Of a stretch of DNA of 64,000 nt, positions 56,270-64,000 are shown one piece after another. This DNA comes from Caulobacter endophyticus (GTDB lineage: Bacteria > Pseudomonadota > Alphaproteobacteria > Caulobacterales > Caulobacteraceae): positions 101,534 through 165,533 of the forward strand of contig NZ_JARQWV010000011.1 of the NCBI RefSeq assembly GCF_029543245.1. Reading direction: 5' to 3'. The position numbers and the translations under genes were made by a program. Within the stretch, counting starts at the first letter, position 1; each line of letters opens with the position of its first letter. The notes beneath the pieces are model-generated. The model saw only the letters and a list, made by a program, of their open reading frames with translations, was not told the DNA's origin and ran no database searches.

Positions 56270-57730
56270 GTGCAAGTGCGGATCGATCCAGGCGTCCCCG
56301 GACCCGTCATCGTGTGGCTGCGCAACGACTTGCGCCTGGCCGACAACCCGGCCCTGAAGGCCGCCGCCGACACCGGTCGGCCGGTGATCCCGCTCTATAT
56401 CCTCGACGAGACCCCGGGCGTGCGGCCGATGGGCGCGGCCTCGCTATGGTGGCTCGACAAGTCGCTGCGGGCGCTCTCCGAGAGCCTGAAGGCGATCGGC
56501 TCGAAGCTGGTCCTCCGTCGCGGGCACGCCCAGGAAGCGCTTAAGGACGTGATCGCCCACGCCGGCGCCGCCGGGGTCGTCTGGAACCGTCTCTATGAAC
56601 CCGCCGCCATTGAGCGCGACGCTCAGATCAAGACGGCGCTCAAGGCCGACGGCGTCGTTGTCGAGAGCTGCCTCGCCGGCCTGCTGAACGAGCCCTGGAC
56701 CGTCGCCAACGGCTCCAAGCAGCCCTACAAGGTCTTCACGCCCTATTGGCGGGCGGCCCGCGCGCATCTCACCCATGTCGAGGTCGAGGCCGCGCCCAAG
56801 CGGCTGGAGGCGCCCGAGCACTGGCCCCGCACCGAGGCCCTCGACGGCTGGGGCCTGCATCCCAAGACGCCCGACTGGTCCAAGGGCTTTTCCATCTGGA
56901 CGCCCGGCGAGGCCGGAGCGCTGGCGCGGCTGGACGACTTCCTGTCGGGCCCCGTCGACGGCTATGGCGAAGGCCGCGACGTGCCGGGCCTCGAAGCCAC
57001 CTCGCGCCTCTCGCCTCACCTGCATTTCGGCGAGATCGGACCACGCCAGGTCTGGACCGCCGCCCGCACCGCCGCCGAGGCCGGCGACGCCCCGCATGGC
57101 GAGATCGAGAAGTTCCTGTCCGAGGTCGGCTGGCGCGAGTTCAACCACGCGATCCTGTTCCATTGGCCGGATCTGCCGACGAAGAACTTCCGGCCCGAGT
57201 TCGACGCCTTCCCCTGGTCGCAGAACCCGCGCGGCTTCGAGGCCTGGACGGAAGGCCGCACCGGCTATCCCCTGGTCGACGCCGGCATGCGCGAGCTATG
57301 GGCCACCGGCTTCATGCACAACCGTGTACGGATGATCACCGCCTCGTTCCTTATCAAGCACCTGCTGATCGACTGGCGCGAAGGCGAGGCCTGGTTCTGG
57401 GACACCCTGGTCGACGCCGACCTCGCCAACAATGTCGGCAACTGGCAGTGGGTGGCCGGCAGCGGCGCCGACGCCTCGCCCTACTTCCGGATCTTCAACC
57501 CGATCGGCCAGGGCGAAAAGTTCGATCCCAAGGGAACTTACGTCAAACAGTGGATCCCGGAACTGGCCAACCTGCCGGCAGACGTGATCCACCAGCCGTG
57601 GACCGCCCCCGATCGGCTCAGCGCCGGCGCCAGGGCCGTCTACGGCAAGCCGATCGTCGACCACCCCCGCGCCCGGGCCGCGGCGCTGGAGGCCTATCGC
57701 CAATTGCGTGGAGACGCCGGCGACGACTGA
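56270..57730 (+). CDS. phrB: Deoxyribodipyrimidine photolyase (CPD class I)
   Basis: A light-driven repair enzyme of 486 residues. The N-terminal Rossmann domain starts IVWLRNDLRLADNPAL. The FAD/DNA-binding half has FLSEVGWREFNHAIL, GMRELWATGFMHNRVRM and the DADLANNVGNWQWVAGSG region with the conserved Trp residues. The start appears to be GTG at 56270. The antenna pocket cannot be assigned from sequence alone. Confidence 0.93.
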   Translation: MQVRIDPGVPGPVIVWLRNDLRLADNPALKAAADTGRPVIPLYILDETPGVRPMGAASLWWLDKSLRALSESLKAIGSKLVLRRGHAQEALKDVIAHAGAAGVVWNRLYEPAAIERDAQIKTALKADGVVVESCLAGLLNEPWTVANGSKQPYKVFTPYWRAARAHLTHVEVEAAPKRLEAPEHWPRTEALDGWGLHPKTPDWSKGFSIWTPGEAGALARLDDFLSGPVDGYGEGRDVPGLEATSRLSPHLHFGEIGPRQVWTAARTAAEAGDAPHGEIEKFLSEVGWREFNHAILFHWPDLPTKNFRPEFDAFPWSQNPRGFEAWTEGRTGYPLVDAGMRELWATGFMHNRVRMITASFLIKHLLIDWREGEAWFWDTLVDADLANNVGNWQWVAGSGADASPYFRIFNPIGQGEKFDPKGTYVKQWIPELANLPADVIHQPWTAPDRLSAGARAVYGKPIVDHPRARAAALEAYRQLRGDAGDD

Positions 57731-57817
57731 TCTCCTGGCGAACGGTGTCCAGCAGCCCCATTTACAGTTCGGCTTTCGGGGGTCTTACTTGTCCCATTCA
57801 AGGGATTGGGAGCGCTG

Positions 57818-59044
57818 ATGACCGACACCTTGCCCGCCTCGTGGCGTGACGAAGACCTCCGCGCCGCGCCGCCGGCCTTCCGCACGGCGCTGCGCATCGC
57901 CGTCGAGAACTGGGCGATCGGATCCCTGACCTTCGTCCTGCCCTCGGGTAAGCCCCTGCGCATCGATGGCAAGACGCCGGGTCCCGACGCGGTGGTCCGC
58001 ATCCGCGACTACCGCTTCATCCGCCGGGCCTTCGCCTCGGGCGACATCGGCTTCGCCGAGGGCTTCATGGCCGGCGAGTGGGACACGCCCGACCTGTCGG
58101 CGGTGCTCACAGCCTTTGCGCTGAACTTCGACAAGCTGGCGGCGCTGGTGCGGGGCAATCCCGTCATGCACCTGATCAACGTCATCTTCCACTGGATGAA
58201 CCGCAACGACCGCAGCGGCTCCAAGCGCAACATCCACGCCCACTACGACCTGGGCAACGCCTTCTATTCCCAGTGGCTGGACCGGACGATGACCTATTCG
58301 TCGGCCCTCTACGACAAGGACGCCGCCGCCTCGCTCGATGCGGCCCAGACCCGCAAGTACGAGGCCCTGGCCCAGTCCATCGGCCTTGCGCCGGGCAAGC
58401 ACGTGCTGGAGATCGGCTGCGGCTGGGGCGGCTTCGCCGAGTATGCGGCCAGGGAGGTCGGGGCCAGGGTCACCGGCATCACCATCTCGCCGGCCCAGCA
58501 CGATTTCGCCAGGAAACGGCTGTTCGACCAGGGCCTGGCCGAGAAGGCCGACATCCGCCTGATCGACTATCGCGACGTGCAGGGCCAGTTCGACGGCGTC
58601 GCCTCCATCGAAATGTTCGAGGCCGTCGGCGAGGAGTACTGGCCCACCTATTTCGGCAAGATCCACGACGTGCTGACGCCTGGCGGCCGCGCCGGCCTGC
58701 AGATCATCACCATCAAGGACGAGCTGTTCGACAGCTATCGCCGGCATACCGACTTCATCCAGCGCTATATCTTCCCGGGCGGCATGCTGCCCAGCGAGAC
58801 GCGGCTGCGGCAGGAGACCGACAAGGCGGGCCTGTCCTGGGACGGCGTGCGGCGCTTTGGCCAGGACTATGCCGACACCCTGGCCGAATGGGCCAGGCGG
58901 TTCGAAGCGGCCTGGGACCAGATCCGCCCGCTGGGCTTCGACGAGCGCTTCCGCCGGCTCTGGCACTTTTATCTCAGCTACTGCGAGGCCGGCTTCCGCA
59001 CCGAACGCACCAATGTCGTCCAGCTTGGCCTGGCGCGCAGCTAG
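57818..59044 (+). CDS. cfa: Cyclopropane-fatty-acyl-phospholipid synthase
   Basis: It adds a methylene group from S-adenosylmethionine to membrane lipid double bonds. The 408-residue protein has an N-terminal lipid-binding domain and a methyltransferase domain with VLEIGCGWGGFAEYAA, VTGITISPAQ and the IEMFEAVGEEYW active-site region. The ATG at 57818 is used; an in-frame TTG four codons earlier is unlikely. A small gene follows after 13 bases. Confidence 0.92.
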   Translation: MTDTLPASWRDEDLRAAPPAFRTALRIAVENWAIGSLTFVLPSGKPLRIDGKTPGPDAVVRIRDYRFIRRAFASGDIGFAEGFMAGEWDTPDLSAVLTAFALNFDKLAALVRGNPVMHLINVIFHWMNRNDRSGSKRNIHAHYDLGNAFYSQWLDRTMTYSSALYDKDAAASLDAAQTRKYEALAQSIGLAPGKHVLEIGCGWGGFAEYAAREVGARVTGITISPAQHDFARKRLFDQGLAEKADIRLIDYRDVQGQFDGVASIEMFEAVGEEYWPTYFGKIHDVLTPGGRAGLQIITIKDELFDSYRRHTDFIQRYIFPGGMLPSETRLRQETDKAGLSWDGVRRFGQDYADTLAEWARRFEAAWDQIRPLGFDERFRRLWHFYLSYCEAGFRTERTNVVQLGLARS

Positions 59045-59057
59045 AGGAGGATCAAGC

Positions 59058-59342
59058 GTGTCGCTCTTCACCCTGGTCCTCGACTATCACGGCGGCACCT
59101 ACCTTTCGCAGTTCGACGCCGAAACGCCTGTCGAGGCGGTCGGCGCCTGGTGCCGCGAGTTGCACGACAACCAGCTCTTGGGCGAGCCGTCGTCCCTGGT
59201 GGCCGAGGGCATCATGGCCGACGCGGTCGAGAACAGCCTCGTCGGCATAGACGGCCTTTGCGGCGCATGGTGCGCGGCCACCGCCGCGGCCGGCGGCCTG
59301 GCCCTGCTGAACGTGATCCAGACCGAGCCCACCGCCCACTAA
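59058..59342 (+). CDS. Small protein of unknown function downstream of cfa
   Basis: A 94-residue protein starting at GTG 59058 behind a strong GAGGAGG. The sequence SLFTLVLDYHGGTYLSQFDA followed by ETPVEAVGAWCRELHDNQLL looks like a compact globular domain; two Cys flank the late GLCGAWCAATAA. I do not recognise a named family. Tight spacing to cfa suggests cotranscription. The reading frame also opens upstream inside cfa, which I regard as chance. Confidence 0.75.
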   Translation: MSLFTLVLDYHGGTYLSQFDAETPVEAVGAWCRELHDNQLLGEPSSLVAEGIMADAVENSLVGIDGLCGAWCAATAAAGGLALLNVIQTEPTAH

Positions 59343-59456
59343 GCCTGACCCGCCGTCCGCCGCTTTCAGGAAAACTCGGTTGATCCGGGCGGCCGCATCG
59401 CGATCTACCGTTGCCTCCAACGGCGCCTCTTCGCGCGAAGCCGCAGATTTTCGACC

Positions 59457-60455
59457 ATGCCCGTCACCGCCAACGTTCTCGACGCCATCGGCAACACCCC
59501 GCTGATCCGCCTCAACCGCGCCAGCGAGGCCACCGGCTGCGAGATCCTGGGCAAGGCCGAGTTCATGAACCCCGGCCAGTCGGTCAAGGACCGCGCCGCG
59601 CTCAGCATCATCCGCGATGCGGAAGCGCGAGGATTGCTGCGTCCGGGCGGCCGGGTGGTCGAGGGCACGGCCGGCAACACCGGCATCGGCCTGGCCATGG
59701 TCGCCTCGGCCCTGGGCTACAAGACCACCATCGTCATCCCGCGCACCCAGAGCCAGGAGAAGAAGGACGCCATCCGACTGCTCGGCGCCGAGCTCGTGGA
59801 AGTCGACGCCGTCCCCTACTCCAACCCCGACAACTATGTCCGCTACTCCGGCCGCCTGGCCGAGGAACTGGCCAGGACCGAGCCCAACGGCGCGATCTGG
59901 GCCAACCAGTTCGACAACGTCGCCAATCGCCAGGCCCACTACGACACGACCGGCCCGGAGATCTGGGAACAGACCGGCGGCAAGGTCGACGGCTTCATCT
60001 GCGCGGTCGGCTCGGGCGGCACCCTGGCGGGCGTGGCCCAGGCCCTGCGCGAGCGCAAGCCGGACGTGAAGATCGGCCTGGCCGACCCGGGCGGCGCGTC
60101 GCTCTACAACTGGTACGCCGCCGGCGAACTGAAGGCCGAAGGCAATTCGATCAGCGAGGGCATCGGCCAGGGCCGGATCACCGCCAACCTCGAGGGCCTG
60201 GCCATCGACCACCCCTACCGCGTCTCCGACGAGGAGATGATGCAGCAGATCTTCGACCTGGTGCAGCACGAGGGCCTGTGCCTGGGCGGCTCCACCGGCA
60301 TCAACGTCGCCGGCGCGGTACGCCTGGGCCGCGACCTGGGCCCCGGCCACACCATCGTGACCATCCTCTGCGACCACGGCTCGCGCTACCAGAGCAAGCT
60401 CTTCAACCCCGCCTTCCTGGCCGAAAAGGGCCTGCCGACGCCGCCCTGGCTTTGA
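59457..60455 (+). CDS. cysK: Cysteine synthase A
   Basis: O-acetylserine sulfhydrylase, 332 residues. The PLP lysine is K44 in NPGQSVKDRAALSII; EGTAGNTGIGLAMV binds substrate and the VGSGGTLAGVAQAL region the phosphate. The C-terminus LCDHGSRYQSKLFNP is typical. Next to a sulfurtransferase gene, so the area links to sulfur metabolism. Confidence 0.94.
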   Translation: MPVTANVLDAIGNTPLIRLNRASEATGCEILGKAEFMNPGQSVKDRAALSIIRDAEARGLLRPGGRVVEGTAGNTGIGLAMVASALGYKTTIVIPRTQSQEKKDAIRLLGAELVEVDAVPYSNPDNYVRYSGRLAEELARTEPNGAIWANQFDNVANRQAHYDTTGPEIWEQTGGKVDGFICAVGSGGTLAGVAQALRERKPDVKIGLADPGGASLYNWYAAGELKAEGNSISEGIGQGRITANLEGLAIDHPYRVSDEEMMQQIFDLVQHEGLCLGGSTGINVAGAVRLGRDLGPGHTIVTILCDHGSRYQSKLFNPAFLAEKGLPTPPWL

Positions 60456-60458
60456 GGC

Positions 60459-60560
60459 AGTGCGTGTTCCTCGTCCTTCGACAGGCTCAGGATGAGGAAC
60501 AAGCTGAAGGTCCAGCATTAGAAAACCTCACCCTGAGCTTGTCGAAGGGCGAGGTTTTCG
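60459..60560. repeat. Dispersed palindromic intergenic repeat, copy 2
   Basis: The first half (60460-60500, TCGACAGGCTCAGGATGAGG core) and second half (60522-60559, CCCTGAGCTTGTCGAAGGG core) match the copy at 15778 closely in order and spacing; the two cores are also near reverse complements of each other. Confidence 0.85.
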
Positions 60561-60629
60561 GCGCTTGCGCGCTCGGGCGGCGCACGTGAAGTTGCCGCCC
60601 TCAGTTCGTATGCCTGTGAGAAGCCAGCC

Positions 60630-61484
60630 ATGACCCACGCCGATCCCCTCGTCTCGACCGCCTGGCTGGCCGACCACCTCGACGCCCCGGACGTGCGCAT
60701 CGTCGACGCCTCGTGGTTCATGCCCGGCACGCCGCGCGACCCGAAGGCAGAGTTCGAGGCCGGCCACATCCCTGGCGCCGTGTTCTTCGACATCGACGAG
60801 ATCTCCGACGAGGCCTCGCCCCTGCCCCACATGCTGGCCAGCGGCGTCAAGTTCGCCTCGCGAGTGCGCAAGCTCGGCCTCGGCGACGGCTCGCGCATCG
60901 TCATCTACGACAGCACCAGCATCCTGCCCGCCGCCCGCGTGTGGTGGAACTTCCGCGTCATGGGCCACGAGGACGTCGTGGTGCTGGACGGCGGCCTGCC
61001 CAAGTGGATCGCCGAAGGCCGCCCGCTCGAGGACGGCCCCGCCGCCCCGCAGGAGCGCCACTTCACCCCGCGCCTGCAGGCCGACCTCGTCCGCAGCTTC
61101 GACCAGATGAAGAAGAACCTGGAGACCGGCCGCGAACAGGTGATCGACGCCCGCGCCGCCGGCCGCTTCAACGGCGAGGTCCCCGAGCCCCGCGCGGGCC
61201 TGGCCAGCGGCCACATTCCCGGCTCGCGCAACGTCCCGCTTTCGGCCCTGCTGGGTCCCGACGGCGCCATGCTGCCCGCCGACCAGCTGAAGACCGTGTT
61301 CGCCGAGGCCGGGGTCGACATCGAAAAGCCGATCGCCACGACCTGCGGCTCAGGCATCACCGCCTCGGTGGTGTCGCTGGCCCTGCATCGCCTGGGCAAG
61401 CCGCGGGCCGCCGTCTACGACGGCTCGTGGACCGAATGGGGCGGCCGCGACGACGCGCCGGTCGCCACCGGTCCGGCTGTGTAA
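60630..61484 (+). CDS. sseA: 3-mercaptopyruvate sulfurtransferase
   Basis: A tandem-rhodanese enzyme of 284 residues that moves sulfur from mercaptopyruvate to acceptors. The inactive first rhodanese domain starts STAWLADHLDAPDVRIVDAS; the second carries the active Cys239 in TTCGSGITASVVSLAL, the CGSG(V/I)TA loop that marks mercaptopyruvate rather than thiosulfate use. It lies in the same direction as cysK, separated by the repeat. Confidence 0.93.
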   Translation: MTHADPLVSTAWLADHLDAPDVRIVDASWFMPGTPRDPKAEFEAGHIPGAVFFDIDEISDEASPLPHMLASGVKFASRVRKLGLGDGSRIVIYDSTSILPAARVWWNFRVMGHEDVVVLDGGLPKWIAEGRPLEDGPAAPQERHFTPRLQADLVRSFDQMKKNLETGREQVIDARAAGRFNGEVPEPRAGLASGHIPGSRNVPLSALLGPDGAMLPADQLKTVFAEAGVDIEKPIATTCGSGITASVVSLALHRLGKPRAAVYDGSWTEWGGRDDAPVATGPAV

Positions 61485-61734
61485 AAACACTCAAAGTTAC
61501 TCGATTCATCAATACAATCCTGAATTGACAAGGCGCTCCGTGTGACCGACCCTCGACGTGCTGGGGGTCGGCCTCGCGCCGCATGAGACGCGGCCCAAGC
61601 CGCGCATCGCTCCCCGCCAGTACCCGTCAGCTTCAAGTGCCCGTCAGCTTAACGACCATCGGCGCGCCACCCGCGCCGAGCACGCAACCGCGCGACCGGC
61701 GGAGCCGTCGGCGCGCCCGTGGGGAGAAAACGCC

Positions 61735-61908
61735 ATGTCGTCGTTCCGACCGCTCTATGCCGTCACCATCACCGACGCCGTCGCCGCCGGCGATCTCGAA
61801 CAGCTGAAGAAACTGGCCGCCGAGGCCGAGGAACACGTCCGGCAGTACGGCGACATCCCGACGCTGCTGGCCGCCCTGAAAATCGAAATCGCCAAGCTCG
61901 GGGGCTGA
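61735..61908 (+). CDS. DUF1843/GDL-motif peptide 1, putative modified-peptide precursor
   Basis: A 57-residue peptide, not Cys-rich. The core contains ITDAVAAGDLEQLKKLA (GDL at residues 19-21 in AAGDLEQ) and a second conserved block YGDIPTLLAALKIEIAKL. The ATG at 61735 follows GGGGAGAAAA. The peptide at 61915 shares both blocks. Known family: DUF1843 peptides are, as I recall, associated with a 'GDL motif' radical SAM/SPASM maturase. That it is the substrate of the enzyme at 62202 is inference from position. Confidence 0.82.
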   Translation: MSSFRPLYAVTITDAVAAGDLEQLKKLAAEAEEHVRQYGDIPTLLAALKIEIAKLGG

Positions 61909-61914
61909 CCGGCC

Positions 61915-62091
61915 ATGAACATCAAGCCCTACGGCGTCGCCGTGACCGACGCCATCGCCTCGGGCGATCTCTCGCGCCTGAAGGAAGCCGAAGCCGCCGC
62001 CCAGGCCCACCTGGACGAGTACGGCGATATCCCCACCCTGCTGGCGCTGCTCAAGGTCGAGATCGCCAAGCTGCAAGGCGGCAAGAGCTAG
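61915..62091 (+). CDS. DUF1843/GDL-motif peptide 2, putative modified-peptide precursor
   Basis: A 58-residue paralogue six bases after peptide 1: starts MNIKPYGVAVTDAIASGDLS, and repeats the YGDIPTLLALLKVEIAKL block, ending LQGGKS. The residues shared with peptide 1 (TDA-A-GDL--LK, then YGDIPTLLA-LK-EIAKL) are the likely recognition or modification regions. Only the ends differ. The ATG at 61915 is preceded directly by the stop of peptide 1. Confidence 0.82.
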   Translation: MNIKPYGVAVTDAIASGDLSRLKEAEAAAQAHLDEYGDIPTLLALLKVEIAKLQGGKS

Positions 62092-62097
62092 CCAGGC

Positions 62098-62132
62098 GCG
62101 GGCGACGCCGCCTCGCCGGCGACGTCGCCCGC
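62098..62132 (+). other. Hairpin between the precursor genes and the maturase
   Basis: A perfect 10-bp GC stem (62098-62107 with 62123-62132) directly after the second peptide, with no following T run. It could stabilise or partly stop transcription so that peptides exceed enzyme, a common arrangement in peptide-modification operons. Three imperfect copies of CGCGTTTCGGGGCC-like sequence (62136-62192) follow, period about 21 bases. Confidence 0.5.
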
Positions 62133-62201
62133 CCATCGCGTTTCGGGGCCTGCCCGTCGCGTTTGGGGGCCAGGCCATGGCGTTTCGAGGAAAGAGCGCG
62201 C

Positions 62202-63695
62202 ATGACCGACACCTTGCCGCCCACCGTTCGGACCACGCCGGAAGGCAAGTCCGTCCGCTTCCGCACGGACGAGGACTACGAACAGCTGACCCCCGTCCAC
62301 GTGGTCTGGGAGGTCACCCTCGCCTGCAATCTCAAGTGCCAGCACTGCGGCTCGCGCGCCGGCCGCCCCCGTCCCGACGAACTGAACCCGGCCGAGGCGC
62401 TGGAGCTGATCGACCACCTGGCCGCCCTGGGCACGCGAGAGCTGACCCTGATCGGCGGCGAGGCCTATCTGCGCCGCGACTGGATCGAGCTGATCCGCAG
62501 GAGCCGCGCCCACGGCATCCGCACCGCCGTCCAGACCGGCGCCCGCAACCTCACCGACAAGCGCCTGGACGAGGCGGCCGAGGCCGGGCTGCAGGGCATC
62601 GGCGTGTCGATCGACGGCCTGCCCGACCTGCACGACCGCGTGCGCGGCGTGCCGGGCTCCTACGACCAGGCGATCAGCGCCCTTAAGCGGGCCAAGGCCC
62701 GCGGCATGGCCGTCTCGGTCAACACCCAGATCGGCGCCGAGACCGCCGCCCACCTGCCGCAGCTGATGGAGCGGATCATCGAGGCCGGCGCCACGCACTG
62801 GCAGATCCAGCTGACCGTGGCCATGGGCAACGCCGTCGACAATCCCGACCTCCTGCTCCAGCCCTACCAGTTGCTCGAGGTCATGCCGCTGCTGGCCCGC
62901 CTCTATCGCGAGGGCCAGGAACGCGGCCTCCTGATGATCGTCGGCAATAATGTCGGCTATTTCGGACCCTACGAGCGGATGTGGCGGGGCCTGGGCGACG
63001 AGGCCGACCACTGGAACGGCTGCGCGGCCGGCCAGGGCGGCATCGGCATCGAGGCCGACGGCACGATCAAGGGCTGCCCGTCACTGGCCACCTCGCTCTA
63101 CGCCGCAGGCAACGTGCGCGAGATGAGCATCGCCGACATCTGGCGCAACAGCGAAAAGATCGCCTTCGGACGCGTGCGCGACGTCGAGGAGCTCTACGAC
63201 TACTGCCGCACCTGCTACTATGCCGACGTCTGCCGGGCCGGCTGCACCTGGACCTCGGAGTCGCTGCTGGGCAAGCGCGGCAACAATCCCTACTGCCACC
63301 ACCGGGTGCTCGACCTGGCCCGCCACGGCTGGCGCGAGCGGGTGACCAAGATCAAGGACGCCCCGGCCGCCAGCTTCGCCATCGGCGAGTTCGCCCTGGT
63401 GCGCGAAGCCATACCCGGCGCCCAGACCATCCCCCTGCCCGTCCGCAACCCGGCCGCGGTCCACGTGGCCCATCGCCAGCGCACCGCCGCCGGCGGCGCT
63501 CTGCCGCCCCGGCTCAAGGTCTGCCGCTCCTGCGACCAGTATGTCTGGCCCCACGAAACCGAATGCCCCCACTGCGCCGCCGACCTGGTCGAGGTCGAAC
63601 GCCAGCACGCGCAGGCCGCCGAGCGTCGGCGGGCGCTGATCGCACAGGCCCAGCGCGTGCTGGGCGGTATCGGTGCGGCTCCCAGCCAGCCTTGA
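62202..63695 (+). CDS. Radical SAM/SPASM peptide maturase, GDL-motif associated, with C-terminal zinc ribbon
   Basis: A 497-residue enzyme. The radical SAM 4Fe-4S motif is CNLKCQHC (C42, C46, C49); IGGEAYLR follows and SVNTQIG lies in the barrel. The SPASM domain is Cys-rich: NGCAAGQGG, KGCPSL, CRTCYYADVCRAGC and NPYCHH, able to bind two auxiliary clusters. After about residue 438 there is an added zinc ribbon: C441, C444, C455, C458. The last 35 residues are a charged helix. The ATG at 62202 is 110 bases past peptide 2. The two small peptides upstream are its likely substrates. Confidence 0.88.
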   Translation: MTDTLPPTVRTTPEGKSVRFRTDEDYEQLTPVHVVWEVTLACNLKCQHCGSRAGRPRPDELNPAEALELIDHLAALGTRELTLIGGEAYLRRDWIELIRRSRAHGIRTAVQTGARNLTDKRLDEAAEAGLQGIGVSIDGLPDLHDRVRGVPGSYDQAISALKRAKARGMAVSVNTQIGAETAAHLPQLMERIIEAGATHWQIQLTVAMGNAVDNPDLLLQPYQLLEVMPLLARLYREGQERGLLMIVGNNVGYFGPYERMWRGLGDEADHWNGCAAGQGGIGIEADGTIKGCPSLATSLYAAGNVREMSIADIWRNSEKIAFGRVRDVEELYDYCRTCYYADVCRAGCTWTSESLLGKRGNNPYCHHRVLDLARHGWRERVTKIKDAPAASFAIGEFALVREAIPGAQTIPLPVRNPAAVHVAHRQRTAAGGALPPRLKVCRSCDQYVWPHETECPHCAADLVEVERQHAQAAERRRALIAQAQRVLGGIGAAPSQP

Positions 63696-63713
63696 AGGCG
63701 ACGCTCCCCAAAG

Positions 63714-63841
63714 CCCTTCCCCCTTGATGGGGGAAGGGTTGGGATGGGGGTGATGCTGCGGTTCAACCCGCACCGTCGTTTCAAGCCTAAACGCCGCAAC
63801 CACCCCCAACCCCGGCCCTTCCCCCATCAAGGGGGAAGGGG
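63714..63841. repeat. Long inverted repeat downstream of the maturase
   Basis: CCCTTCCCCCTTGATGGGGG (from 63714) is matched by CCCCCATCAAGGGGGAAGGG near 63820-63840, itself palindromic at each end, with TTGGGATGGGGG/CCCCCAACCC inside. Last 150 bases of the window (63850-64000) show no gene I can support. Confidence 0.8.
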
Positions 63842-64000
63842 GGCGTTTTGCGGCCCGGACGGGGATAGAGCAGCGTCCATCCACGGCGAATTCATCAAAG
63901 AACCCAACCAATCCAACCCCTTGCAACTTTCTCATCCAATTCAATCAGACGCGCTCAAACCGCCCGCATAATCAAACCCGTCCCCGCCATGGGGAGGGCT

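Noticed and set aside
61525..61530. TTGACA upstream of the GDL peptides as their promoter
   Set aside because: No -10-like sequence lies 15-19 bases downstream, so I could not support a promoter there.
62136..62192. Tandem repeats as a possible CRISPR
   Set aside because: Three imperfect units of about 21 bases with no unique spacers and no cas genes; this is a short tandem duplication.
63744..64000. Open frames at the right edge
   Set aside because: They run through the palindrome and show no protein-like composition.

Overview
The window is a high-GC alphaproteobacterial chromosome segment that looks like Caulobacter or a very close relative. The signs are the gene order bamA-rseP-dxr-cdsA-uppS-frr-pyrH-tsf-rpsB, a LexA-controlled 29-residue SidA-like peptide next to dnaE, and a nuoA promoter that fits the Caulobacter housekeeping sigma consensus. 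I see no insertion sequence, prophage, CRISPR array or rRNA. Most genes are on the minus strand and are tightly packed, often with ATGA or TGATG stop/start overlaps.

Layout. 1-8.9 kb: envelope and translation cluster (bamA, cut by the window edge; rseP, dxr, cdsA, uppS, frr, pyrH, tsf, rpsB). 9.2-11.1 kb: a gene-poor stretch with a decayed LuxR-type regulator pseudogene and one GFA-fold gene. 11.1-14.7 kb: dnaE preceded by sidA and its LexA-box promoter. 14.8-20.3 kb: nucleoside hydrolase, lolD/lolC, proS, a DUF1467 gene, methylmalonyl-CoA epimerase. 20.3-24.3 kb: rhomboid protease, RNase J, coaX, birA. 24.3-39.9 kb: all 14 complex I genes (nuoA-N), with four extra small genes inserted between subunit genes. 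From nuoA to the DUF1467 gene everything is collinear, with one clear promoter at 39.9 kb and the first clear terminator at 19.35 kb.

40-48 kb: two identical tRNA-Asp genes, a luciferase-like oxidoreductase, two divergent glycosyltransferases, a second GFA gene, tRNA-Val, HU and lon. 48.2-54.1 kb: a DUF3089 protein, a thiolase and an HMG-CoA-synthase-like/OB-fold fusion separated by an antiparallel vapBC toxin-antitoxin pair, and a flavin monooxygenase. 54.1-61.5 kb: LPS core genes hldD and kdsA, then plus-strand photolyase, cyclopropane fatty acid synthase with a small partner, cysK and a mercaptopyruvate sulfurtransferase.

61.7-63.7 kb: the most interesting locus. Two tandem tiny paralogous peptides of the DUF1843/'GDL motif' type are followed by a hairpin and a radical SAM/SPASM enzyme with an extra C-terminal zinc ribbon. 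This has the layout of a ribosomally synthesised, post-translationally modified peptide system whose product I do not know. Five intergenic spaces carry long imperfect palindromes that look like genome-wide dispersed repeats.
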